Assembly (NCBI RefSeq): GCF_001043175.1
Contig: NZ_CP011494.1
Coordinates: forward strand, 992,001-1,056,000
Direction of reading: 5' to 3'
DNA: 64,000 nt
Source of the DNA: Marinobacter psychrophilus
GTDB taxonomy: Bacteria > Pseudomonadota > Gammaproteobacteria > Pseudomonadales > Oleiphilaceae
Shown here: positions 27,536 to 35,505 of the stretch, piece by piece
Layout of the letters: each line of letters begins with the position of its first letter
Position numbering within the stretch: position 1 is the first letter of the stretch
The notes under the pieces: generated by a model
What the model was told of the DNA's origin: nothing
Database searches by the model: none
The model's input: only the letters and a program-made list of their open reading frames with translations
Position numbers and translations under genes: made by a program

Positions 27536-28000
27536 CTATAGGGATGGAGTGCCTTGCGTGCAACCAGCTGGGAGATAACTTGCGTCCCAAGAAGCGCCCT
27601 GGCCATCAATCAGACAGGACCATACGCCCGCTGTAGTACGTTCAATAGCGACTTTCGTCAATGCAATGCCAGCTGCAGCATCGTCTCCGATCGTGACGGT
27701 GATGTTACCTTGAGCGCCGACGAAGTCTACCGCAACAGTTAAGGCTTCTGTAGTCAAATTGGAACCTGTATAGCCCAAATCAGTCAAAGTGCCCGTTGTT
27801 ATGCCGCGAGACAGACGCTCCTCAACCGATGTTTTAAGAGCTGAAATCTCAGCAACAACCCGAGTGACCTGCGAACGAGCAATGTAATCCTGATACTGCG
27901 GAATCGCGATGGCCGCCAAAATTCCGATGATCGCAACAACGATCATCAATTCAATTAGGGTGAAGCCTGACTGTGCATGGTTCATCTTCATGTTTCTCAT
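27536..28000 (-). CDS. pilA: Type IV major pilin PilA
   Basis: A 154-residue pilin starting at ATG 28000 ([12 protein letters not shown]), placed by GAGG 7 bases upstream; the frame is open to 28066 but has no homology there. The 12-residue leader ends in the obligate glycine before [20 protein letters not shown], with Glu5. The C-terminal Cys pair (WSCLIDG and PAGCTQ) defines the D-region. It has its own sigma-54 promoter and terminator, as expected for the highly expressed major subunit. It shares the N-terminal helix and the general fold of the pilin at 25.2 kb, and also its C-terminal layout (W-x-C...W-x-S-YLP-x-C). Confidence 0.94.
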   Translation of the reverse strand: MRNMKMNHAQSGFTLIELMIVVAIIGILAAIAIPQYQDYIARSQVTRVVAEISALKTSVEERLSRGITTGTLTDLGYTGSNLTTEALTVAVDFVGAQGNITVTIGDDAAAGIALTKVAIERTTAGVWSCLIDGQGASWDASYLPAGCTQGTPSL

Positions 28001-28095
28001 AAATGACCTCAATCTGTATGTGACGTTGTGTAAGAATTCCGGCCCGGTATTCTTAAGAGTTTTCACCCCGAACCGTTGGAGCCCGAATCATATTT

Positions 28096-28111
28096 AGCAT
28101 AACCCGTGCCA
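28096..28111 (-). promoter_or_regulatory. Sigma-54 promoter of pilA
   Basis: TGGCACGGGTTATGCT on the minus strand: a perfect -24 box (TGGCACG), N4 and a -12 box ATGCT with one change from TTGCW; GG and GC are 12 apart. Transcription would begin near 28085, 85 bases before the start codon. PilR-RpoN control of pilA is well known in Pseudomonas. The region further upstream, 28112-28200, is AT-rich, as expected for activator sites. Confidence 0.85.
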
Positions 28112-28307
28112 ATTGGATAATTCACAATAAAAATGTTTTAAAACATATGTTTGCTAATTTAAAACCAATTCAGATAAACCCTAGTTATTGCCGTGACATG
28201 ACGTTAACGGTCGCCGACTGACACTTTTGGTCACTCTTCTCTCAACGTTTAGTGACAACCCGTTACCGAAAATGCGTGTTCCAGACCAAGGTTGCCACAA
28301 AATCTGA

Positions 28308-28323
28308 TCATGGACAGGCACAA
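28308..28323 (+). repeat. TGGACAGGCACA motif copy
   Basis: TCATGGACAGGCACAA, identical over these 16 bases to the copy at 42595. It is followed by CGAATATCCGGCACAACGAACAT, which repeats part of itself. Confidence 0.7.
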
Positions 28324-28371
28324 CGAATATCCGGCACAACGAACATCCCTAATGATCACATGCTTACAAAG

Positions 28372-28401
28372 AAGGCCCACGGATTCGTCCTTGGGCCTTT
28401 T
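28372..28401 (+). terminator. Orphan terminator-like hairpin
   Basis: An 8-bp stem (AAGGCCCA with TGGGCCTT), 12-base loop and TTTT. No gene ends just upstream on the + strand, so it may end a small RNA or be the remnant of a lost gene. Confidence 0.55.
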
Positions 28402-28497
28402 GCTGTCCTGCGTATAAGGGGGCATTATGGTCAGCCGGTGCAACGACCTCGATTTGTCATGATCAGTGATCTTTCTTTATCCGTATTGCCAATCTAA

Positions 28498-28513
28498 TCA
28501 TGGACTGGCACAG
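28498..28513 (+). repeat. TGGACAGGCACA motif copy (one base changed)
   Basis: TCATGGACTGGCACAG, one A-to-T change against the other copies; located just before the pseudogene at 28571. Confidence 0.6.
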
Positions 28514-28570
28514 CGCAATACGCGCAGTTTACTCATCGGAGTGGCGTAGTCAGTACAAGGGGGATCGAGC

Positions 28571-28941
28571 ATGAAATACATCTTCGAGATTCATGTCAAA
28601 GAAGGCTATACAGCCGAAGATTACGCGGAGGCGTGGCTGCGGGCGAGTTGATTCAGCGAGCGCCGGGCGCATGTGGAACGGAGTTGCACCGTATGATCGG
28701 AGATCCGGACAGGCTCATCGCTATTGCGCATTGGGAAAACAAGGCCAGCCAGGATGCGATGGAATTACAGCACAATCCTGACGTGGCTGAGATTGTCCGC
28801 ACTGCTGCGGCTTGTTGTGAAATCCGGCCCATGGGTGAGTTTGAAGACCCGGAACGGGTGGTTAACTGTCACCGCCACAGTAATCCTCGAACCCGAATAG
28901 AATGCCGCGTTGGAAGCCTTTGCGGATATCGGATACGCTAA
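28571..28941 (+). pseudogene. Frameshifted antibiotic-biosynthesis-monooxygenase-like gene
   Basis: ATG 28571, preceded by GGGGGATCGAGC, opens a frame MKYIFEIHVKEGYTAEDYAEAW that stops after 26 codons at 28651. The continuation lies in another frame from about 28640: GELIQRAPGACGTELHRMIG, DRLIAIAHWENKASQDAMEL, EIRPMGEFEDPERV. Together they resemble a small ABM/dimeric alpha-beta barrel protein of about 100 residues. The second frame runs on to 28941, past the likely original end near 28865 where the transposase relic begins. I infer a small deletion near 28648. A sequencing error cannot be excluded. Confidence 0.6.
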
Positions 28942-28966
28942 CTTGCTGTGCTCGTGGTTTTGGCAT
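28862..28966 (-). pseudogene. 5' relic of a REP-associated (RAYT, Y1_Tnp) transposase
   Basis: On the minus strand ATG 28966, preceded by AGGAAGTCC, encodes MPKPRAQQVSVSD and then a stretch (RKGFQRGILFGFEDYCGG) that recalls the RCVRRAFLCGxDxxSGxSF of IS200/IS605-like REP-associated transposases. The usual TPYYHxxSR part is missing. The frame stops at 28862 after about 34 residues, so the catalytic HUH and tyrosine motifs are absent. N-terminal MPKPR and the VSVSDT opening are what I recognise from intact members; identification is from memory. Confidence 0.6.
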
Positions 28967-29500
28967 AATGGACTTCCTGTCATTTTGGTTTCTACCGTTG
29001 GCATGTTTGTACGATGCTGTATAAATAACTGTACATCTAGTTTTGATCTTGGACAGCCACACAGGCCCCAAACCGGCGCATTAGGAGGCTTTATCAACTT
29101 CAGTACGCTGTATTCTTTTGCCGCTGACGCGATACTTATCACGCATGTATTGTTCGTGGCTTTTGTCGTTTTCGGGTTGATGCTGGTTTATGCAGGTTTT
29201 TTTCTGAAGTGGCAGTGGGTGAGAAATGTGTGGTTCCGTAGCGTGCACCTGGTTGCAATCGGCGTTGTTGTTTTGCAGTCCTGGTTTGGTTTCATTTGCC
29301 CGCTTACAACCTGGGAAATGGGTCTGCGGGCGAGGGCAGGTCAAGCTGTTTACGATGGTTCTTTCATAGCCCATTGGCTGCATCAGTTTTTATATTTCCA
29401 AGCGCCGCCGTGGGTCTTTATTGCTTGCTATACCGCTTTTGGTGGGCTGGTGTTGCTCAGCTGGTTTCTGGTTCGGCCAAACCCTGCCTCTCGAAATTGA
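28910..29500 (+). CDS. DUF2784 membrane protein (start uncertain)
   Basis: The DUF2784 homology begins around base 29108 (LYSFAADAILITHVLFVAFVV) and runs to the end: four hydrophobic helices with the conserved FRSVHLVAIGVVVLQSWFGF and CPLTTWEMGLR. The frame is open from an ATG at 28910, but the first ~65 residues overlap the transposase relic and have no homology. A perfect AGGAGG at 29083-29088 points to a start near 29093-29108, where only ATC, ACG or CTG codons exist in frame. The original ATG may have been lost. The protein would be an inner-membrane protein of about 130 residues, function unknown. Confidence 0.7.
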   Translation: MEAFADIGYANLLCSWFWHNGLPVILVSTVGMFVRCCINNCTSSFDLGQPHRPQTGALGGFINFSTLYSFAADAILITHVLFVAFVVFGLMLVYAGFFLKWQWVRNVWFRSVHLVAIGVVVLQSWFGFICPLTTWEMGLRARAGQAVYDGSFIAHWLHQFLYFQAPPWVFIACYTAFGGLVLLSWFLVRPNPASRN

Positions 29501-29609
29501 TATTCGTAGACAGGCACTCTCCACATGCTCTCCACACGCTCTTCACAGAGGGGTTATAGAAATCGACCTAGTTATAAACGTTTTGCTAGAAAGCGCTGGA
29601 TTCGAAGGG

Positions 29610-30197
29610 TCATTTCGAAGGAGATACGCGTGCCAATACCCTGGGATTTTCTGACAGCGGCAGCGAAATGATGACGCCCTCGTTTGACGACGGGGACACC
29701 GTCGCCAATGCGGTAATGTTCACTTGGTGCGACACCATAATTATCGGCTTTCCTGGCGCCATCGCATTCACTTGTTCAATAGTCTGCCGGGTTTGCAGGC
29801 TGCGATCACCACGCCCTTGAAAGAACGAGTTTAACGACGGCCACTCGGTTACTGGGCCCATGCCCATCCCATTCGCCGTATCCATGCACCGGCACCATTG
29901 GCTGCTAAACACCCGGGCTTCATTGATACCTCGTGCCGCCAGAAAAGGCTGCCACGCCCGCGCCTGACTGCGACCCTCTGCGTTCAGATTGCGTTGGGTG
30001 CTGCAGTCCTCCAGTTGAAAAGACTCCGGATCGCCAAAACCAGGCGCTAATGCATGACGGACCACCAACAGCGCCTTGCCTTCCTTCAATGCCTGCCAGG
30101 CAACATTTTCGTCGAGAGTAGCGTTAGTAGCCGCTGTTGGCCCGGACGTCAGCGTTAGCACCGCTGTTATAAGTAGGCAGCGTATAATTCGCTTCAT
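29610..30197 (-). CDS. Histidine phosphatase family protein, exported
   Basis: A 195-residue protein starting at ATG 30197 (MKRIIRCLLITAVLTLTSGP), set by GGTGGAG 8 bases upstream; the frame extends 14 codons further without support. A signal peptide ends near TAATNA. The catalytic motif RHA (LLVVRHALAPGFGD) replaces the usual RHG, the second arginine is in ARVFSSQWCRCMDTA, and the second histidine in IIMVSHQVNITAL. The family includes phosphohistidine phosphatases and acid phosphatases; the substrate is unknown. It is likely periplasmic. Confidence 0.83.
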   Translation of the reverse strand: MKRIIRCLLITAVLTLTSGPTAATNATLDENVAWQALKEGKALLVVRHALAPGFGDPESFQLEDCSTQRNLNAEGRSQARAWQPFLAARGINEARVFSSQWCRCMDTANGMGMGPVTEWPSLNSFFQGRGDRSLQTRQTIEQVNAMAPGKPIIMVSHQVNITALATVSPSSNEGVIISLPLSENPRVLARVSPSK

Positions 30198-30261
30198 GAG
30201 GTTTCTCCACCTTACAGCAATCATGGCCTGAACAGGCACCGCTCAGGATCGTTACTTCAGA

Positions 30262-30307
30262 TTATGGACAGGCACAGCAATCTGCACAACTGTTAGGACA
30301 AGCGCAG
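30262..30307 (+). repeat. Two tandem TGGACAGGCACAG-like motifs
   Basis: TTATGGACAGGCACAG at 30262 and the degenerate GTTAGGACAAGCGCAG at 30292, both followed by CAATCT. They lie in the 263-base spacer between the phosphatase gene and psiE, together with a third degenerate copy (TGGACAGAAACAG) near 30381. Confidence 0.6.
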
Positions 30308-30460
30308 CAATCTCTCGGCATAGCAGTCTTTCAGGGCCGCATTGATCAATAGTTGCGCAATATACGTATGGTTTGGACGTGGACAGAAACAGCTCTGCAC
30401 AGCTTAGTTCGCCGATATCTTTAATGTGCGCTGAAGTCACCTGATGCTGAAACCATAATT

Positions 30461-30916
30461 ATGAGCACTAAAAGAAATACAGATTGCAGTCAAAACTCAG
30501 AAGCGCAGTCAACGGCCAGCGGGAGTGACGACGTATCCGGTGCCGATTCCGGCAAAAAGACTTTCGCTCTTGCTACTTTTAAGGTGATCGAGAACCTGTT
30601 GCTGATCATCGTTGTGTTGATGACGCTGGGCGGTGTGGCCTTCGAGCTTCTTGCGATTTACAGCGTTCAGAAAATCAGTCTTGCGGACATCCTGCTGATT
30701 TTTCTTTACCTAGAGGTGATCGGCATGGTGGCTGTGTTTTACTCAGATCGGCGCTCTGCCTTTGTCTACCCAATTTTTATTGCGATTACGGCACTCGCCC
30801 GACTCATTATCTTGCAAGGCAAAGATATGGCACCTGAGAATATTTTGTACGAGGCGATTGCAATCCTAATCTTGGCTTTGTCCGCGATTGTTATCATCCG
30901 TTTGAACCGAATTTGA
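30461..30916 (+). CDS. PsiE-family membrane protein
   Basis: A 151-residue inner-membrane protein with four hydrophobic helices (about 46-70, 76-92, 100-115, 128-147) and the PsiE-family pattern: a first helix with IENLLLIIVVLMTLGGVAFE, LADILLIFLYLEVIGMV and a charged YSDRR turn. E. coli PsiE is a phosphate-starvation gene of unknown function. The first 35 residues are hydrophilic and Ser-rich. ATG 30461 has no strong ribosome-binding site. Confidence 0.82.
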   Translation: MSTKRNTDCSQNSEAQSTASGSDDVSGADSGKKTFALATFKVIENLLLIIVVLMTLGGVAFELLAIYSVQKISLADILLIFLYLEVIGMVAVFYSDRRSAFVYPIFIAITALARLIILQGKDMAPENILYEAIAILILALSAIVIIRLNRI

Positions 30917-30992
30917 AGAAATAATAACAATCTGAACACGCACAGAGCCAAGTTTGATTTAACTGCTGCCATAACAGTACAGAATTTTTTAC

Positions 30993-31012
30993 GGCAGGGC
31001 AGGGCAGGGCAG
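30993..31012 (+). repeat. GGCAG tandem repeat, 4 copies
   Basis: Four exact GGCAG units in a row. It lies in the intergenic region after the psiE-like gene; no function seen. Confidence 0.8.
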
Positions 31013-31058
31013 GTAGCAGTCACAGGTCATTCAGATTCATTAAAGACCATCAAAATGC

Positions 31059-31265
31059 CTATTTCTCGCTTGTGTCGTCGTCTTCCACCTCGTCCGGATG
31101 CTCCAGCTTATAACGCTCCCAGTCTTCCCAGTCATGGGGCGTTCCGGCATGGGGTTTTTTCAGGTGCTTGGCATGCTCCTTCGCGTTGTGTTGCAGGCTG
31201 TGGTCTCCCTTGTCTTCCTCGTCGTAGCCGTGCTTCTTTAAAAAATCCGTGGCGCTGATTGGCAT
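31059..31265 (-). CDS. Small hydrophilic hypothetical protein
   Basis: A 68-residue protein with many charged residues and a His-rich middle (GDHSLQHNAKEHAKHLKKPH), ending in an acidic tail (HPDEVEDDDTSEK). GGAGG lies 9 bases upstream of ATG 31265 on the coding strand, which supports translation. I do not know the family; similar short acidic proteins occur in Marinobacter. No domain can be assigned. Confidence 0.65.
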   Translation of the reverse strand: MPISATDFLKKHGYDEEDKGDHSLQHNAKEHAKHLKKPHAGTPHDWEDWERYKLEHPDEVEDDDTSEK

Positions 31266-31402
31266 CTTGAAATACCTCCGGGGTCATTTATGCGTTGCAC
31301 AATATTACGCTGGCTTTTTAACGGCGGATTTGCAAGCGGTTTTGTAGATAGGCTGCACAACCCCGCTTTAGAGAAGGTTCACACAACGAAACCAACCCGA
31401 TC

Positions 31403-32146
31403 TCACCAAAGGTCTTTTTTGATGCTGGCCCAAAGCTGACGATAAGCACCGGCCGCCGTGCTTTTGGCATCCAGTTTTTCCAGAGGCTGGCCTTCTTCGC
31501 CCATACGCTCAACCACGCTTGCATAGGGTATGGCGACATCCAGACAGTTGGCTGTCAATTCCGGGCCACGCTTAACCAACTCCTGGTGCAGCTTCTTGCG
31601 GCGATCGACCATAGAGAAAAACGGGCGCAGCTTTTTCACACCCAGTTTTTTGCTCTTGGCAAAATCGTGCAGCTGGTTCCAGCTGTTCATAGACAGCCAG
31701 GTAGGCACCAGTGGCACGTAAACCTGGTCTGCCACCTCTAGCACCTGTTCGGTTAATCGTGACAGCGTAGGCGGGCAGTCCAGAATTACCAGGCTGGTTT
31801 CTTCGGAAAGTGGCGCGAGCAGCTTCTTGAGTTGGTTGCCATCGGTTTCCTGATCAAGCTTGATGTCGAAGTTGCGGAAACTCGAGTGTGCCGGGATAAA
31901 ATCGAGGCGGGGGTAAACATCACTGTGGATGAACGTGGCGATGGGCGATTTGCCCTCAAGCAGCTTAGAGAGTTTGTTGCCTTTGAGCGGCTCTGCACCG
32001 GAAAGATAGAAGCTGGAAGCGCCCTGAGGGTCGAGATCCCACAATAGTGTTTGACAGTTGTCCTTGCTTGCAAGGTATGCAACGTTCACTGCTGCCGCCG
32101 TTTTGCCAACTCCGCCCTTGGGGCTATAGAACGCAATAATCCTCAT
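31403..32146 (-). CDS. ParA-family ATPase (orphan)
   Basis: A 247-residue deviant-Walker ATPase with KGGVGKTAAAVN (signature lysine, residues 10-16 for the P-loop), DLDPQGASSFYL (Walker A', residues ~37-48) and LVILDCPPTLS (Walker B). ParA proteins partition DNA or position protein complexes on the nucleoid. No parB gene or obvious parS array is near, so it is not a plasmid-type parABS locus. The family has many orphan members whose cargo differs. The strand is opposite to the next gene, with a 248-base divergent promoter region. Confidence 0.87.
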   Translation of the reverse strand: MRIIAFYSPKGGVGKTAAAVNVAYLASKDNCQTLLWDLDPQGASSFYLSGAEPLKGNKLSKLLEGKSPIATFIHSDVYPRLDFIPAHSSFRNFDIKLDQETDGNQLKKLLAPLSEETSLVILDCPPTLSRLTEQVLEVADQVYVPLVPTWLSMNSWNQLHDFAKSKKLGVKKLRPFFSMVDRRKKLHQELVKRGPELTANCLDVAIPYASVVERMGEEGQPLEKLDAKSTAAGAYRQLWASIKKDLW

Positions 32147-32394
32147 TGCTGCCCTGTTCCTGTATTGATTTCAGTGAATTAAGACTTACAGGATAGCAGG
32201 CGCTTGGTTCTGTCTGATGACATTTTTGTGACACAGCCTGATCACGTACCGACACAGATCAGCTTGGTACGCAGAAAAAACCGGATCTTGAACGGGCATA
32301 AATCGGTCATAAACGGGTGAACCACAAAATTAAAACGATCGTATGAATATACACGAATGTGTCAGACCAAAGAATCCGATTTAGGAGAGTGCTC

Positions 32395-34170
32395 ATGAAA
32401 TACCAAGCCCCCGCAAATGATCTTCGTTTTTTGTTGTTTGATGTACTGGGCGTAGACCGGCTTCATGAGCTGGAAAAATACGCCGATGCCACACCGGATC
32501 TGATTTCCGCTGTTATTGATGAAGCTGGAAAAGTGGCGGCTGAAGTGATTCAGCCGACCAATCAAGTCGGTGACCGCGAAGGCTGCCATTACGACCCCGA
32601 AACCCACGCTGTGACAACGCCTGACGCGTTTAAACCGGCTTATAAAAAGTTTGTGGAAGGTGGCTGGACTGCACTGGATGCGCCGGTGGAGTTTGGTGGG
32701 CAGGGGTTACCCCATACGCTTAAGTTTGTGGTGGACGAAATGGTCTGCTCCACCAACCTGTCTTTGGGCATGTACCCGGGGCTGACCCATGGTGCTATCA
32801 GCGCACTTTACGCCCACGGTTCCGATGAGCTCAAACAAACCTACCTGGAAAAGCTGGTGTCTGGCGAGTGGACGGGCACCATGTGCCTGACCGAACCCCA
32901 GTGTGGTACCGATTTGGGTCTGATTCGCACCCGTGCCACGCCCAACTCAGATGGCAGCTACGCCATTGAGGGCACCAAAATCTGGATTACCGGCGGTGAA
33001 CACGATCTGACCGACAACATTGTGCATCTGGTACTGGCAAAGCTGCCTGGCGCGCCAGACACCACAAAAGGCATTTCGCTGTTTGTGGTTCCCAAGGTTC
33101 TGCCTGAGTCTGGTGAGCGCAATCCGGCGTTCTGTGGTGGCCTGGAACACAAGATGGGCATTAAAGGCTCCGCAACCTGCGTTATGAATTTTGAGGGTGC
33201 CAAAGGCTGGCTGGTGGGTGAGCCCAACGACGGCATGCGTTCGATGTTTACGATGATGAACGAAGCACGCCTGATGGTGGGCATGCAGGGCCTTGGACTG
33301 GCAGAGATGGCCTATCAGGAAAGCCTCGGATTTGCCCGCGAACGTCTGCAGGGCCGTTCTATGAGCGGCGCGAAGAACCCGGATGGCCCGGCCGACCCGA
33401 TTATTGTGCACCCGGACGTTCGCCGCATGCTGATGCGTCAGAAAGTTCTGAACGAAGGCATGCGCGCCATGGCGCTGTTTGCCGGCCACCAGCTTGATCT
33501 CTCGGTTGCCCATCCGGACGAGGCGGTACGTGAATCTGCCGATGATCTGGTGCAACTGCTCACTCCGGTGGTGAAAGCATTTTTGACTGACGAAGGCTCC
33601 AACAATACGAACATCGGCCTGCAAGTTCTGGGCGGTTCTGGCTTTACTACCGACTGGCCGCTGGAACAACTGGTTCGTGATGGTCGTATTGCGCGCATTT
33701 ATGAAGGTACAAATGGCATACAGGCGCTGGATTTAGTGGGCCGAAAACTGAGTCTGAAAGGTGGGCGGCTTGTGCGCACCTTGTTTGGTGTACTTATCAG
33801 CTACCTGAAGGACAACCCGGAAGCACCCCATCGCGATGAGCTGAAAGGCGCTGTAAGCTCGCTGGAAAAAGCCACTCTTTGGCTGGCAACCAACGCGCCA
33901 AAGGATCCAGAGCAGGCAGGTGCTGCGGCCACGCCGTTTCTGCGCCTGATGGCTCTGACGGTTATTGGCTACATGTGGTCACGCATGGCCAACGTTGCCA
34001 GCCAGCAGATTGCAGCCGGGGAGGGCAACAAGCCGCTGCTGGAAAGCAAGCTGGTGTCTGCCCGCTTCTACTTTGAAAAGCTGTTGCCGGAAATTCACTG
34101 GTTGCTAAGCGATATTGAAAGTGGCAAGGGCAGCCTGATGGATATGGGAGACGATCACTGGGCGGCATAA
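32395..34170 (+). CDS. Acyl-CoA dehydrogenase (DmdC-like, with C-terminal extension)
   Basis: A 591-residue FAD enzyme that oxidises acyl-CoA to enoyl-CoA. Start ATG 32395 (MKYQAPANDLRFLLFDVLG) follows GGAGAG; the frame's earlier codon at 32359 is not homologous. The N-terminal MxYxAPxxDxRFxLxxVxG opening, the central FAD-binding LTEPQCGTDLGLIRTRA and WITGGEHDLTDN, and QVLGGSGFTTDWPLEQLVRDGRIARIYEGTNGIQALDLVGRKL are typical. The extra C-terminal ~120 residues are the acyl-CoA dehydrogenase C-terminal domain also seen in DmdC. The substrate may be a medium or short acyl-CoA or methylmercaptopropionyl-CoA; not decidable here. A relic of a related gene lies at 38.6 kb. Confidence 0.93.
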   Translation: MKYQAPANDLRFLLFDVLGVDRLHELEKYADATPDLISAVIDEAGKVAAEVIQPTNQVGDREGCHYDPETHAVTTPDAFKPAYKKFVEGGWTALDAPVEFGGQGLPHTLKFVVDEMVCSTNLSLGMYPGLTHGAISALYAHGSDELKQTYLEKLVSGEWTGTMCLTEPQCGTDLGLIRTRATPNSDGSYAIEGTKIWITGGEHDLTDNIVHLVLAKLPGAPDTTKGISLFVVPKVLPESGERNPAFCGGLEHKMGIKGSATCVMNFEGAKGWLVGEPNDGMRSMFTMMNEARLMVGMQGLGLAEMAYQESLGFARERLQGRSMSGAKNPDGPADPIIVHPDVRRMLMRQKVLNEGMRAMALFAGHQLDLSVAHPDEAVRESADDLVQLLTPVVKAFLTDEGSNNTNIGLQVLGGSGFTTDWPLEQLVRDGRIARIYEGTNGIQALDLVGRKLSLKGGRLVRTLFGVLISYLKDNPEAPHRDELKGAVSSLEKATLWLATNAPKDPEQAGAAATPFLRLMALTVIGYMWSRMANVASQQIAAGEGNKPLLESKLVSARFYFEKLLPEIHWLLSDIESGKGSLMDMGDDHWAA

Positions 34171-34196
34171 GCCTTTAAATCCCGACGTTTTGAATC

Positions 34197-34224
34197 AAGC
34201 CACGCATCGCGTGGCTTTTTTTTG
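34197..34224 (+). terminator. Terminator after the acyl-CoA dehydrogenase gene
   Basis: A 9-bp stem (AAGCCACGC and complement), 3-base loop and eight T's: a strong intrinsic terminator 27 bases after the stop. Confidence 0.93.
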
Positions 34225-34476
34225 GTTTGGGCTTAGTCTGCTGGGTTGAGAATTGGCGCCGGAGCAATCCACCAAAACACAAAGGCGACTATATGATCAC
34301 TGACTTCAGATTTGGTGATTGGCAGGCATGTCCATTCTGCAAATGAATTTCTCGCACAGCTGTCAAGCCGCTAGACTCTGATGGCATTATTGGGGTATTT
34401 CTAAGCGTTGATTTTGGACGACAAGTAAGTCAGAAAATAAAACCCTTTGTAATGCCTCCCCGGCATTGGAGAAGCC
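34225..34476 (+). other. Leader region upstream of the BASS transporter
   Basis: About 250 bases after the terminator. It is AT-rich near 34380-34450 and probably carries the promoter of the transporter gene; I see no second gene and no clear -35/-10 pair. GGAGAAGCC lies just before the start codon at 34477. Confidence 0.4.
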
Positions 34477-35388
34477 ATGAGTGCGGAGCAGCTGGTCCAT
34501 CTTGTTAACGTTCAGATCGTACCGATTTCGTTGTTTCTGATCATGCTCGGAATGGGATTATCTCTGGTTCCTGACGATTTCAGGCGGGTGCTGGCTTACC
34601 CCAAGGCTGTCGCCATTGGCCTCAGCTGCCAATTGGTATTGTTACCCCTGATTGGTTTTGGTCTCGCGAATCTGGTGCCCTTAGCGCCTGAACTTGCGGT
34701 TGGTGTGATGTTGCTGGTGGTTTGCCCGGGCGGCACTACCTCAAATCTTTACGCGCACATTGCCAAGGGTGATGTGGCACTGTCGGTTACCCTGACGGCC
34801 GTGGCGAGTGTCGTAACGGTGTTCTCCATTCCGTTTATCGTCAATGGTTCGTTGCTCCACTTTATGGGAGAAAGTGAGGCAATAAAGCTACCGATAGGCC
34901 GTACCATGGTCAGTCTGGTGTTATTGACCATTATCCCGATCTCTATTGGCATGACCGTCCGGCGTTTTAAGCCGGTGCTTGCCATCGCCGTTGAGCAAAG
35001 GGTCAAGTATTTTGCGGTGATTTTCCTGGCCTTGCTGATCGCCTTCCTGGTCTACCAACAACGGGAGACCTTCGCTGACTCAATCATCAGTGCCGGACCG
35101 GTAGCGTTGCTGCTAAACGTTTCGACCATGCTTATTGGCTTTTACGGCGCCCGGTTGTTCGCACTTAATCGTCAGCAAAGCATTTCGATCACGTTGGAGA
35201 CTGGTCTCCAGAACAGTGGCCTGTCGATGGTTTTGGCGCTGGGTATGCTGAACAATTACGCGATGTCGCTGGTGCCAGCGATTTACACTGGGGTGATGTT
35301 TATTACCGCTGGCGTGTTGGTCTACTATCTGAACCGCTCAAAACCCAGTGCAGTTGGCGTAGTAGGTGGTGATGGCGGGCCAGCCTGA
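34477..35388 (+). CDS. Bile acid:sodium symporter (BASS) family transporter
   Basis: A 303-residue inner-membrane protein with nine to ten hydrophobic helices. The pattern [19 protein letters not shown] near the N-terminus and [26 protein letters not shown] are the family hallmark; [15 protein letters not shown] holds the crossover region. Family members carry organic anions (pantoate, pyruvate-like acids, bile acids) with sodium. The substrate here is unknown. The gene is monocistronic, with GGAGAAGCC before ATG. Confidence 0.92.
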   Translation: MSAEQLVHLVNVQIVPISLFLIMLGMGLSLVPDDFRRVLAYPKAVAIGLSCQLVLLPLIGFGLANLVPLAPELAVGVMLLVVCPGGTTSNLYAHIAKGDVALSVTLTAVASVVTVFSIPFIVNGSLLHFMGESEAIKLPIGRTMVSLVLLTIIPISIGMTVRRFKPVLAIAVEQRVKYFAVIFLALLIAFLVYQQRETFADSIISAGPVALLLNVSTMLIGFYGARLFALNRQQSISITLETGLQNSGLSMVLALGMLNNYAMSLVPAIYTGVMFITAGVLVYYLNRSKPSAVGVVGGDGGPA

Positions 35389-35505
35389 AAAAATGCCTAT
35401 CACCCTAACCTCCTGTGCCAGCACGTTGGGCGAAGTAGCTTAGGGCAATGAGAGAGGCAGGGAGAAACTGCACCAAGTGTCCTCCCTGACAACCGACACG
35501 GCTGA

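Larger units (their letters stand above)
28112..28570. other. Intergenic region between pilA promoter and the monooxygenase-like pseudogene
   Basis: About 460 bases without a recognised gene. It holds the AT-rich sequence upstream of pilA, two copies of the TGGACAGGCACA motif (28308, 28498) and a terminator-like hairpin at 28372 with no gene before it. A 64-codon minus-strand frame at 28249-28443 spans the hairpin and shows no family features. Confidence 0.5.

Noticed and set aside
28249..28443. 64-codon minus-strand frame as a gene
   Set aside because: It spans a terminator-like hairpin and a repeat motif and has no protein features.
28995..29040. LexA-like site (CTGT ATAAATAA CTGT)
   Set aside because: The right half should read ACAG; here it reads CTGT, so there is no dyad. 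No SOS gene follows.
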